DNA from: Streptomyces sp. SAI-127
GTDB lineage: Bacteria; Actinomycetota; Actinomycetes; Streptomycetales; Streptomycetaceae
Direction: 5' to 3'
Length of the DNA stretch: 64,000 nt
Assembly (NCBI RefSeq): GCF_029894425.1
Contig: NZ_JARXYJ010000001.1
Coordinates: 5,208,001-5,272,000 of the forward strand
A model generated the notes under the pieces. The model was given only the letters and a program-made list of their open reading frames with translations, did no database searches and was not told the origin of the DNA. Position 1 is the stretch's first letter, and each line of letters opens with the position of its first letter. This document shows, one piece after another, positions 1 to 8,737 of the stretch. The position numbers were made by a program, and so were the translations under genes.

Positions 1-176
1 GGATCACCGTAGAAGCGGGACACGGGGCGGTGCCATGGCCCTGGACGGAGGAGTCGGGGTATGGCCGGCCCTACCCCAGGTCTCGGTCCCGCCGCACTGC
101 GCCCGGGCACCTCCGCACGGTTTCGTGGAGCCACCGAAGCCAGCCGCGGGGACGACACCGGACAACTGGGGGACCC

Positions 177-1043
177 ATGACCACCGACGCCATCAGCCTG
201 CGATCCGTCAGCAGGACATACGGCAGGACCTACAGCAGGGCACACCGCACAGCACACAACAGGACCAGCAGACGCGCCTCCCCCGACGACACCACCGTGA
301 CCGCACTCGACGACGTCACCCTCGCCTTCCCCCGCGGCACCTTCACCGCCGTCATGGGCCCCTCCGGCTCGGGCAAGTCGACCCTGCTGCAGTGCGCCGC
401 GGGCCTGGACCGGCCCACCTCGGGCTCGGTCACCATGGGCGGCACCGAGCTCACGACGCTCAGCGAGACCAAACTGACCCTGCTGCGGCGTGAGCGCGTC
501 GGATTCGTCTTCCAGGCGTTCAATCTGCTGCCCTCGCTCACCGCCGAGCAGAACGTCTCCCTGCCTCTCAGGCTGGCCGGCCGACGCGTACCGAAGGCCC
601 GGATCCGCGAGGTACTTCAGCAGGTCGGCCTCGGTGAGCGCGCCCGGCACCGGCCCACCGAGCTGTCCGGCGGCCAACAGCAGCGCGTCGCCCTGGCCCG
701 CGCCCTGGTCACCCGCCCCGAAGTCCTCTTCGGCGACGAACCGACCGGCGCCCTCGACTCCCGAGCCGGCCGCGAAGTACTGACCCTGCTGCGCTCCATG
801 GTCGACCGCCAGAGCCAGACGGTGGTCATGGTCACCCACGACCCGGTGGCCGCGTCCCATGCGGACCGCGTGGTCTTCCTCGTCGACGGCCGGCTCAACG
901 GCGAGCTCGTCGGAGCCGGCACCAGCGACATCGCCACGCACTTGGCGAAGTTGGAGGACGCACCACCGTCCCGGCGGACCGCCCATCCCGCTCCCCGCCC
1001 CATGCCCGGCACCGAGGACCGCCCGGAGGGCCACCCGTGCTGA
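177..1043 (+). CDS. ABC transporter ATP-binding protein (MacB/LolD-like)
   Basis: ATPase subunit of an FtsX-type ABC transporter. It binds and hydrolyses ATP at the cytoplasmic membrane with the permease encoded next. Of 288 residues, Walker A (GPSGSGKST) lies near residue 61, the signature LSGGQQQR near 163, Walker B with the catalytic Glu (VLFGDEP) near 183 and the H-loop (VTHD) near 219. The ATG at 177 is chosen because it follows a GGGGGA ribosome-binding site and starts the family-typical N-terminus; the open frame extends further upstream. An Arg-rich insert at about residues 16-37 between the first strand and the rest of the domain is unusual. The end overlaps the permease start by 7 bases, so the two genes are probably translationally coupled. 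The substrate cannot be told; relatives act in antibiotic resistance, lipoprotein or peptide export. Confidence 0.93.
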   Translation: MTTDAISLRSVSRTYGRTYSRAHRTAHNRTSRRASPDDTTVTALDDVTLAFPRGTFTAVMGPSGSGKSTLLQCAAGLDRPTSGSVTMGGTELTTLSETKLTLLRRERVGFVFQAFNLLPSLTAEQNVSLPLRLAGRRVPKARIREVLQQVGLGERARHRPTELSGGQQQRVALARALVTRPEVLFGDEPTGALDSRAGREVLTLLRSMVDRQSQTVVMVTHDPVAASHADRVVFLVDGRLNGELVGAGTSDIATHLAKLEDAPPSRRTAHPAPRPMPGTEDRPEGHPC

Positions 1044-3542
1044 CCATCGCCCTCCACACTCTCCGCACCCGCTGGTCGACCTTCTTGGGCACCTTCGTCG
1101 CCCTCTCCCTCGGCGTCGCCCTGCTCGCCGTGATGGGCCTGACCCTGGCCTCCTCACTGGACGCACCGGAGAGACGGCCCGAGCGGTTCGCCACAGCACC
1201 GGTCGTGGTCCAGGGCCAGAACACCCTGAGCGTGCCGACCTCGACCGGCGCCCATGTTTCACGTGAAACACGCAAGCTCGCCCACCCGCGTGCGGTGCCC
1301 GAAGCGACCGTGGCCAAGCTGAAGAAACTCGGCACCGTCATCGCGGACCGCTCCTTCGCCGTACACGCCGTGGGCGGCCCCCGCGGCCTCATCGGTCACC
1401 CCTGGTCCACCGCCGCCTTCGCCCCGTACGAGATCACGGCGGGCCGGGCACCCCGCACACCCGCCGAAGTCGTCACCGCCGACTGGGCGCGCCCAGGACA
1501 GCGGCTGCACACCCGCCACGGCACCGTGACGGTCGTCGGCACCGTTTCCTCACTCGGCTTCGAGAACCCCGTCTTCTACACCGATGCCCGCGCCGCCGAG
1601 CTGTCCCCGAAGAGCACTCAGCTCGTGGTGGAGGCAGCCGCGACCGACGTACGAGAAGCAGCAAAAGGCGAGTCCGTCCACGTCCTCACCGGCAAGGCCC
1701 GCCATCTCGCCGACCCCGACCCGGACCGCGACCGGGAGACGCTCACCGCCATGAACGCCCTGTTCGGCACCGCCGGCGGCGTCACCGCCTTCGTGTCGGT
1801 GTTCGTCGTGGCGTCCACCTTCGCCTTCGCGGTCGCCCAGCGGCGCCGGGAGTTCGGCCTGCTGCGCACTGCGGGAGCCACGCCCGGCCAGATCCGCCGG
1901 ACGGTGTGCGCGGAGGCACTGCTGGTGGGCGTACTCGCCTCGGCCACCGGCTGTGCGGTCGGTGCGCACGGGGGCCCCACGACTCGCCGACTGGGCGGTC
2001 GATGTCGGACTGGCACCGGGCTGGTTCACCATCGGCGACTCCAAGTGGCCGTTCCACATGGCTTTCTGGACAGGTCTGCTCGTCGCGCTGCTCGGTGTGA
2101 TCGCCGCGTCCTGGCGGGCCGGCCGTATCGGTCCCACCCAAGCACTGCGCGAGGCTTCCGTGGACGCGAGGGCGATGCCCCGGGGCCGCCTGCTGTGCGG
2201 TGCCGGCCTGCTGCTGGCCACCGTGGTGACGTTGGCCCTTTCCCTGGTCACCGACCCGGGCGAGCTGCTGCACCGCAAGACCTACGTCAGCCGTCCGATG
2301 CTGCTGATCACCGCGGTCGCGCTTCTCGCGCCGGCCCTGGTGCGTCCGCTGACCCGGCTGGTCGCCTGGCTGCCGTCCCAACTGCCGGGTGCGGGCGGGA
2401 TGCTGGTGCGGGAGAACGCCGCCGCGGGAGTCCGCCGTACGGCAGCCGTCGCGGCGCCCGTCCTGGTCACCGTCGCCCTCACGGGTTCACTCCTGGGCGC
2501 GACCGCCACGCTGAACCAGGCCAAGGCCACCGAGACGCGCGAGCGGACCACGGCCGACTTCGTGGTCGTCCCCGCCGGGTCGACCGGCCCGACCGCGAGC
2601 AGCGGCGCTACCGGGAGCAACGATCCCGCCGAGAACACAGGCTTCGACGCGCACACACTCCACCGGCTCCGCACGATCCCCGGCGCCACGGCCTCCGCGA
2701 CCTCGTCGAGCGCCGTGTACGTCCTGGAGGACGGCGTGGCCCTCATCAGGTCCGAGGCCCGTGCCGCCGAGCCCGCACCGCTCGCCGCGACCGCGGACCT
2801 CCCCCTGGCCGCCGGAAAGGTGAGCGACCTCGACGACGGGTCGATCATCGTCAACGAGGAGTGGGAGCGGCACACCGTCGGTCGGACCGTGGACGTATGG
2901 CTCGGCGACGGCACCAGGAAGTCGCTGCGGATCGCCGCCGTGATGAGGACCGGCACCGGCGACAACGGCGTCTACGTCACCCCGGCCAATGCCCCGGGCG
3001 CACCTGTCGACCGCGTGGACGTCACCCTCTCTGCCGGTGCCGACCCCGCCGTGGTGGCCGACGAACTGCGCAAGGCGGGCGGGCACGTCCTCACCAGGGA
3101 CCAGTGGGTGCGGGCGAGTCACCCCGCGACCGACCGGAACACCAGGTACGGCTTCCTGCTGGTCCTCGGCATCGCCCTGCTCTACACCGGGATCTCCCTG
3201 GCCAACACGATGGTCATGGCGGCCTCGGACCGGGTACGCGACCTGGCCGTCCTCCGCCTGGCCGGGGCCACCCGTCGGCAGGTGCTGCGGCTGGTCGGCG
3301 CCGAGGCGCTGACGGTCGTAGCGGTGGGCGGGGTGCTCGGGCTGCTGGTCACCGCGATCAATCTGGCCGGGATGCGGGGCGCGCTGGGACTGCTGTCGGT
3401 CCACGGGCCGATGCGCATCCCGTGGCCGGAGCTCGCCACGGTCACCGGAGCCTGCGCGGTCCTCGCCGTGGTGTTCTCGATCGCCCCGGCAGCCTGGGCG
3501 ATGCGCCGCAGAGCGGTGGAACTGGCCGGTACGAGGGAGTGA
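1037..3542 (+). pseudogene. FtsX-like ABC permease, frameshifted by one base
   Basis: Integral-membrane partner of the preceding ATPase. The first part (1037 to about 1972) encodes an N-terminal membrane segment, an extracellular region and the start of an FtsX domain ending GCAVGAH. The rest continues one frame over to a stop at 3542 with a second FtsX domain and several membrane helices. Both halves read as one protein if a single G is removed from the GGGGG run at 1970-1974; the repaired length is exactly 834 residues, normal for two-FtsX-domain permeases. As sequenced, translation from 1037 runs out of frame to 3688. This could be a real mutation, a phase-variable tract or a sequencing error; I favour the last because both halves are intact. 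A perfect parS site lies inside the gene at 1256-1269 and is read as VSRET. Confidence 0.85.
1256..1269. other. parS site (perfect 14-bp palindrome)
   Basis: GTTTCACGTGAAAC, the Streptomyces parS core, flanked by T and A. It is a predicted ParB-binding centromere site about 38 kb from oriC, inside the permease coding frame. Confidence 0.9.
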
Positions 3543-3596
3543 GAGGGACCTCACAGCGTGAGCCGTGCCACCACCCGGCCGCCTCGGACGGACACC

Positions 3597-3630
3597 AAAA
3601 AGCCCCCCAGGTCGAGGACCTGGGGGGCTT
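3597..3630 (-). terminator. Intrinsic terminator of tRNA-Leu
   Basis: A 13-bp perfect stem (AGCCCCCCAGGTC pairing with its complement) around a GAG loop. On the minus strand it is followed by five T, directly downstream of the tRNA-Leu gene. The plus-strand permease ends just before it. Confidence 0.85.
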
Positions 3631-3634
3631 CCAG

Positions 3635-3721
3635 TGGTGCGCGAGGGGGGAGTTGAACCCCCACGCCCTTTCGGGCACTGGAACCTGAATCCAGCGCGTC
3701 TGCCTATTCCGCCACCCGCGC
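3635..3721 (-). tRNA. tRNA-Leu (anticodon CAG)
   Basis: Minus-strand class II tRNA of 87 nt including an encoded CCA. The acceptor stem GCGCGGG pairs with CTCGCGC (one G-T). The anticodon arm CTGGA-TTCAGGT-TCCAG gives anticodon CAG, which reads CUG. A long variable arm (TGCCCGAAAGGGCG) and the T-arm GGGGGTTCAACTCCCCC are present. This is the common leucine tRNA, not the UUA-reading bldA tRNA of Streptomyces. Confidence 0.96.
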
Positions 3722-4189
3722 ATTGGGTGTGTCCTCGGGCTCCTCGCCTTGCGGTGCGGCGCCCTCCGACACGCAGAACATTAGCACGGTGGAGGAGGTG
3801 GATTCACATCCCATATCCGGGGGCAGCCGCCCACCAGCGGGTTCGGAAGCGGTCCACCGAACCCGGGTACCGGCGGCCACGTATCAACCTGTGCTTGTTC
3901 ACGTATCAACCTCGTACCGGTAGCCCCCGTCTCCCCCGGAGCCGGTCCGGGTCCACAGTCAGGTGCGGGACACTGGTCCACGGCCGCCTCTACGATCCTT
4001 GACAGAGGAGTTCGACAGCGGAGTTCGAAGTGGAGCTCCAGAGGGAACTTCGGAGGCGTCGACACCCGTCGACAGTGCCGACAGGGGGAACCAGCCGATT
4101 CACCGGCGCGTGGATACGATCAGTAAGCAGTACCAGGTAAGCAGCACACAGCGCAGTACCCAGGACGGCAAGGACGGAGGAGGTGCCTC
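3722..4189. other. 468-bp intergenic region with a 13-bp direct repeat
   Basis: No gene seen. It carries the promoters of the tRNA-Leu gene (minus strand) and presumably of the fhaA-pknB operon (plus strand). CACGTATCAACCT occurs at 3878-3890 and again at 3900-3912, starts 22 bp apart, on one face of the helix. A TTGACA element at 3999-4004 could be a -35 box, but no convincing -10 follows. Confidence 0.6.
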
Positions 4190-5077
4190 ATGGGAGTCCT
4201 GAAGAAGTTCGAGCAGCGTCTCGAAGGTCTGGTCAACGGCACCTTCGCCAAGGTGTTCAAGTCCGAGGTGCAGCCCGTGGAGATCGCGGGCGCGCTCCAG
4301 CGGGAGTGCGACAACAACGCCACCATCTGGAACCGCGACCGCACGGTCGTGCCCAATGACTTCATCGTGGAGCTGAGCACGCCGGACTTCGAGCGGCTCA
4401 GCCCCTACTCGGGCCAGCTCGGCGACGAGCTCGCCGGCATGGTGCGCGACTACGCCAAGCAGCAGCGCTACACCTTCATGGGCCCGATCAGGGTCAACCT
4501 GGAGAAGGCGGACGACCTCGACACCGGTCTGTACCGGGTGCGCAGCCGTACGCTCGCCGGCTCCACCGATCAGCAGGCCCCCGGAACCGCGGCCCCGGCC
4601 GCCCGGCCCGCCGCGCCCGGCGCGGGAGCCGGCGGCTACGGCTACCCGCCGCCGGCCGCTCCGGCAGGCGCTCCGCCCATGCCGTCCGCCCCGCCTCCCG
4701 GCCGTGGCGCCCCCGGCGGCTACGGCTATCCCCAGCCGGCCCAGGCCCAGCGCCCCGGCGCCGGCGGCCCGGTCGGCGCGCCCGCGCCGGGCTCCCGTAC
4801 CCGCCACTGGATCGAGATCAACGGCACCCGCCATCAGATCTCCCGCGCAACGCTGGTGCTGGGCCGCAGCACCGAAGCCGACGTGCGGATCGACGACCCC
4901 GGCGTCTCGCGCCGGCACTGTGAGATCCGGACCGGAACGCCCTCGACGATCCAGGATCTCGGGTCCACCAACGGCATCGTGGTGGACGGGCAGCACACCA
5001 CCCGCGCTACGCTCCGCGACGGCTCGCGGATCGTCGTGGGCAGTACCACCATCATTTACCGGCAAGCCGAAGGGTGA
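4190..5077 (+). CDS. fhaA: FHA domain protein with DUF3662 N-terminus (FhaA-like)
   Basis: Phosphothreonine-binding adaptor at the head of the PknB cell-wall operon. Of 295 residues, positions 1-120 match the FhaA N-terminal DUF3662 domain (start MGVLKKFEQRLEGLVNGTFA). Residues about 125-205 are a Gly/Pro/Tyr-rich linker, and an FHA domain covers about 205-285 with the conserved GRS, SRRH and STNG motifs near 224, 240 and 260. A GGAGG ribosome-binding site sits 6 bases before the ATG. In mycobacteria FhaA binds the phosphorylated pseudokinase part of MviN/MurJ to restrain lipid II flipping; here that partner would be the separate pseudokinase at 52683-54371. The gene is followed after 10 bases by fhaB. 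Confidence 0.95.
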   Translation: MGVLKKFEQRLEGLVNGTFAKVFKSEVQPVEIAGALQRECDNNATIWNRDRTVVPNDFIVELSTPDFERLSPYSGQLGDELAGMVRDYAKQQRYTFMGPIRVNLEKADDLDTGLYRVRSRTLAGSTDQQAPGTAAPAARPAAPGAGAGGYGYPPPAAPAGAPPMPSAPPPGRGAPGGYGYPQPAQAQRPGAGGPVGAPAPGSRTRHWIEINGTRHQISRATLVLGRSTEADVRIDDPGVSRRHCEIRTGTPSTIQDLGSTNGIVVDGQHTTRATLRDGSRIVVGSTTIIYRQAEG

Positions 5078-5087
5078 AGCGGGGGCA

Positions 5088-5600
5088 ATGTCAGAGCTGA
5101 CCCTCACGGTCATGCGGCTGGGTTTCCTGGCCGTACTGTGGCTGTTCGTGATCGTGGCCGTGCAGGTCATCCGCAGCGACCTGTTCGGTACGCGTGTCAC
5201 CCAGCGCGGCTCGCGCCGGGAGGCCGGCCGGGCCCAGCAGGCCCAGCGGCAGGCGCCTCCGCAGCAGCGCCAGCAGCCGGCCGCTGGCGGCCGCCAGCGC
5301 CGTAACGCACCCACCAAGCTCGTCGTGTCCGAGGGCACCCTCACCGGTACCACCGTCGCGCTTCAGGGCCAGACCATCACGCTGGGCCGGGCGCACGACA
5401 GCACCATCGTGCTGGACGACGACTACGCCTCCAGCCGCCATGCCAGGATCTACCCGGACCGCGACGGTCAGTGGATCGTCGAGGACCTGGGCTCCACCAA
5501 CGGCACGTATCTCGACCGAACGCGGCTGACGACCCCGACACCGATTCCGCTGGGCGCGGCGATCCGCATCGGCAAGACCGTCATCGAGCTGCGGAAGTAG
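5088..5600 (+). CDS. fhaB: Membrane-anchored FHA domain protein (FhaB/FipA-like)
   Basis: A 170-residue protein with one N-terminal membrane helix (about residues 8-26, LGFLAVLWLFVIVAVQVI), a Gln/Arg/Pro-rich linker and a C-terminal FHA domain (about 88-168) with GRAH, SSRHA and STNG motifs. It is expected to sit on the inner face of the membrane and bind phosphothreonine made by PknB; mycobacterial FhaB (FipA) links the kinase to the divisome. The ATG at 5088 follows a GCGGGGG stretch and is 10 bases after fhaA. The open frame runs further upstream but overlaps fhaA, so that part is rejected. Confidence 0.94.
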   Translation: MSELTLTVMRLGFLAVLWLFVIVAVQVIRSDLFGTRVTQRGSRREAGRAQQAQRQAPPQQRQQPAAGGRQRRNAPTKLVVSEGTLTGTTVALQGQTITLGRAHDSTIVLDDDYASSRHARIYPDRDGQWIVEDLGSTNGTYLDRTRLTTPTPIPLGAAIRIGKTVIELRK

Positions 5601-5692
5601 TGCTACATCATGAATAGGCGCGAGCGGAGCGAGCACGCGGTGTGGGCCCCCACCCCGGGCCCCGGCGCGCTCCCGACCGGAGGGTGGGCACC

Positions 5693-7267
5693 GTGCGGAT
5701 GTACCCGGAGCCGACGGGCGAGGTGCGCATGAGTCTGTCACTGCGCTTCGCCGCCGGATCGCACAAAGGCATGATCCGGGAGGGCAACGAGGACTCCGGA
5801 TACGCCGGGCCCCGCCTGCTGGCCATCGCGGACGGCATGGGCGGCGCCGCCGCCGGCGAGGTCGCCTCCTCCGAGGCCATCTCCACCATCGTCGCCCTCG
5901 ACGACGACGTGCCCGGCTCCGACGTCCTCACCTCGCTCGGCGTGGCCGTCCAGCGCGCCAACGACCAGCTGCGCTCCATGGTCGAGGAGGACCCCCAGCT
6001 CGAAGGCATGGGGACCACGCTGACCGCGCTGCTGTGGACGGGCCAGCGGCTCGGCCTCGTGCACGTCGGCGACTCGCGCGCGTACCTGCTGCGCGACGGT
6101 GTCCTCACGCAGATCACACAGGACCACACCTGGGTGCAGCGCCTGGTCGACGAGGGCCGCATCACCGAGGAAGAGGCCACCACCCACCCCCAACGCTCCC
6201 TGCTGATGCGGGCGTTGGGCAGCGGCGAACACGTCGAGCCCGACCTCTCCATCCGTGAGGTCCGCGCCGGCGACCGCTACCTGATCTGCTCCGACGGTCT
6301 GTCCGGCGTCGTCTCCCACCAGACGCTCGAGGACACCCTCGCCAGCTACCAGGGCCCCCAGGAGACCGTGCAGGAGCTCATCCAGCTCGCACTGCGGGGC
6401 GGCGGCCCCGACAACATCACGGTCATCGTCGCGGACGTCCTCGACCTGGACACCGGCGACACCCTCGCCGGGCAGCTCTCCGACACCCCGGTCGTGGTCG
6501 GCGCGGTCGCCGAGAACCAGCTCCAGCTGCACGACAACGGCATCATGCAGACCCCCGCGGGCCGCGCCTCCGGGCTCGGCCGCCAGGGCCACGGGCAGGG
6601 CGGAGGCGGCGAGTACGGCCGGCCCGGCTCCTCCGACACCACCGGCTACGTCCCCGCGGGCAGCTTCGGCGACTACTCCGACGACGACTTCGTCAAGCCC
6701 CGCAAGGGCCGCAAGTGGCTGAAGAGATCGTTCTACTCGGTCCTCGCGCTCGCCGTCATCGGCGGTGGTCTGTACGGCGGCTGGCGCTGGACGCAGACCC
6801 AGTACTACGTCGGCGTCAACGACGAGCACGTGGCGCTGTACCGCGGCATCAGCCAGGACCTGGCGTGGGTCTCGCTCTCGAAGGTGTCCAAGGACCACCC
6901 CGAGATCGAACTCAAGTACCTGCCGCCGTACCAGCAGAAGTCGGTCGAGGGCACCATCGCCGAGGGCGACCTGAAGACGGCCCAGAAGAAGATCGGCGAA
7001 CTGGGCGTCCAGGCCTCCGCGTGCAAGAAGCAGGCCGAGGCGCAGGCCAAGGAGAGCGACAAGAACTCCAAGACGGGCGAGGGCGAGGCCGGAGGCACCA
7101 CGGGAACCACTCAGTCCTCCCTGACGTCCAAGGCCACACCGACCCCGACGAGCACGACCTCCCCGTCCCCGAACGCTTCCGCATCCCCGACCGCGCCCAC
7201 TCCCACCCCCGGCCCCACCCTCTCGGACGAGGAGAAGCAGGTCGTCGGGAACTGCGGTACGCAGTAG
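5693..7267 (+). CDS. pstP: PP2C-family Ser/Thr protein phosphatase (PstP/PppA-like)
   Basis: Metal-dependent phosphatase that removes phosphates placed by PknB. The catalytic domain covers about residues 14-250 and has the metal-binding motifs GNEDS, ADGMGG, GDSRAY, SDGLSG and GPDNITV. A cytoplasmic linker leads to one membrane helix near residues 349-368 and an extracellular segment with a Thr/Ser/Pro-rich end. The length is 524 residues. I chose the GTG at 5693 because GGAGGG lies 8 bases before it; ATGs follow at 5699 and 5729. It is third in the fhaA-fhaB-phosphatase-rodA-pbpA-pknB operon, the same order as in M. tuberculosis. Confidence 0.95.
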   Translation: MRMYPEPTGEVRMSLSLRFAAGSHKGMIREGNEDSGYAGPRLLAIADGMGGAAAGEVASSEAISTIVALDDDVPGSDVLTSLGVAVQRANDQLRSMVEEDPQLEGMGTTLTALLWTGQRLGLVHVGDSRAYLLRDGVLTQITQDHTWVQRLVDEGRITEEEATTHPQRSLLMRALGSGEHVEPDLSIREVRAGDRYLICSDGLSGVVSHQTLEDTLASYQGPQETVQELIQLALRGGGPDNITVIVADVLDLDTGDTLAGQLSDTPVVVGAVAENQLQLHDNGIMQTPAGRASGLGRQGHGQGGGGEYGRPGSSDTTGYVPAGSFGDYSDDDFVKPRKGRKWLKRSFYSVLALAVIGGGLYGGWRWTQTQYYVGVNDEHVALYRGISQDLAWVSLSKVSKDHPEIELKYLPPYQQKSVEGTIAEGDLKTAQKKIGELGVQASACKKQAEAQAKESDKNSKTGEGEAGGTTGTTQSSLTSKATPTPTSTTSPSPNASASPTAPTPTPGPTLSDEEKQVVGNCGTQ

Positions 7268-7294
7268 GCAAGCCGTGAGAGGCCCTGTCACACG

Positions 7295-8737
7295 ATGAGC
7301 AGCAGTACTTCGAACACGTCGACGCACCACACGTCCACGATCGGCGCGATCGGCGCCCCGAGCCGCCGCAACACCGAGCTGGCGCTGTTGGTGTTCGCCG
7401 TCCTCATCCCGGTCTTCGCCTACGCCAACGTGGGTCTGGCCATCGACGACCAGGTCCCGTCCGGGCTCCTGAGCTACGGCCTGGGCCTCGGTCTGCTGGC
7501 CGGCGTCGCCCATCTCGTCGTACGCAAGTTCGCCCCGTACGCGGACCCCCTGATGCTGCCCCTGGCCACCTTGCTCAACGGCCTCGGGCTCGTCGCGATC
7601 TGGCGCCTCGACCAGTCCAAACTGCTCCAGCAGATCCATGTCGCCGGCGGCAAGGCCACCAACCAGCTGATCTACACGGCGATGGGCATCGCCCTGTTCG
7701 CCGTCGTCCTGATCTTCCTCAAGGACCACCGGGTCCTGCAGCGCTACACCTACATCTCCATGGTCGGCGCGCTGGTCCTGCTGCTGCTCCCGCTGGTCCC
7801 AGGTCTGGGCCTGAACGTCTATGGCGCCAAGATCTGGATCCAGATCGGCAGCTTCACCATCCAGCCCGGTGAGTTCGCCAAGATCGTCCTCGCGGTGTTC
7901 TTCGCCGGATACCTCATGGTCAAGCGGGACGCCCTCGCTCTTGCCAGCCGCCGCTTCATGGGCCTCTACCTGCCCCGCGGCCGCGACCTCGGACCCATCC
8001 TGGTCGTCTGGTTCATCTCGATCCTCATCCTGGTCTTCGAGACCGACCTCGGAACGTCGCTGCTGTTCTTCGGAATGTTCATCATCATGCTGTACGTCGC
8101 CACCGAGCGGACCAGTTGGATCGTCTTCGGTCTGCTGATGTCGGCGGCGGGCGCGGTCGGCGTCGCATCCTTCGAACCGCACGTGCAGCAGCGTGTCCAG
8201 GCCTGGCTCGACCCGATGCGTGAGTACCAGCTGAGCCAGGACCAGGTCGCCGGCCACTCCGAGCAGGCCATGCAGGCCCTCTGGGCGTTCGGATCCGGCG
8301 GCACCCTCGGTACCGGCTGGGGCCAGGGCCACTCGGAGCTGATCCGCTTCGCCGCCAACTCCGACTTCATCCTGGCCACCTTCGGCGAGGAACTGGGCTT
8401 GGCCGGCCTCATGGCGATCCTGCTGCTCTACGGCCTGATCGTGGAGCGCGGCGTGCGCACCGCCCTCGCCGCCCGCGACCCGTTCGGCAAGCTGCTCGCG
8501 ATCGGCCTGTCCGGTGCCTTCGCGCTCCAGGTCTTCGTGGTGGCCGGCGGTGTGATGGGTCTGATCCCGCTGACCGGTATGACGATGCCCTTCCTGGCGT
8601 ACGGCGGTTCCTCCGTCATCGCCAACTGGGCCCTGATCGGCATCCTGCTGAGGATCAGCGACACCGCGCGCCGTCCGGCGCCCGCCCCCGCCCCGACCCC
8701 CGACGCCGAGATGACCCAGGTGGTCCGCCCGTCATGA
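7295..8737 (+). CDS. rodA: FtsW/RodA/SpoVE family peptidoglycan polymerase
   Basis: SEDS-family glycosyltransferase that polymerises lipid II together with a class B PBP. The 480 residues hold about ten hydrophobic helices. SEDS hallmarks include the segment around FETDLGTSLLFFGMF, the large extracellular loop, NSDFILATFGEELGL, and GLIPLTGMTMPFLAYGGSS near the C-terminus. It starts with ATG at 7295, 27 bases after the phosphatase, and its last codon overlaps the pbpA start (ATGA), so the polymerase and its transpeptidase partner are made together. Whether it serves elongation or sporulation septa cannot be told; the operon position matches mycobacterial rodA. Confidence 0.96.
   Translation: MSSSTSNTSTHHTSTIGAIGAPSRRNTELALLVFAVLIPVFAYANVGLAIDDQVPSGLLSYGLGLGLLAGVAHLVVRKFAPYADPLMLPLATLLNGLGLVAIWRLDQSKLLQQIHVAGGKATNQLIYTAMGIALFAVVLIFLKDHRVLQRYTYISMVGALVLLLLPLVPGLGLNVYGAKIWIQIGSFTIQPGEFAKIVLAVFFAGYLMVKRDALALASRRFMGLYLPRGRDLGPILVVWFISILILVFETDLGTSLLFFGMFIIMLYVATERTSWIVFGLLMSAAGAVGVASFEPHVQQRVQAWLDPMREYQLSQDQVAGHSEQAMQALWAFGSGGTLGTGWGQGHSELIRFAANSDFILATFGEELGLAGLMAILLLYGLIVERGVRTALAARDPFGKLLAIGLSGAFALQVFVVAGGVMGLIPLTGMTMPFLAYGGSSVIANWALIGILLRISDTARRPAPAPAPTPDAEMTQVVRPS

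Noticed and set aside
3635..3721. Possible bldA (UUA-reading) tRNA-Leu
   Set aside because: The anticodon is CAG, not TAA.
5738..8332. 864-codon minus-strand frame opposite the phosphatase and rodA
   Set aside because: It is a shadow typical of high-GC codon use; the plus-strand frames carry complete catalytic motifs and a tight operon layout.
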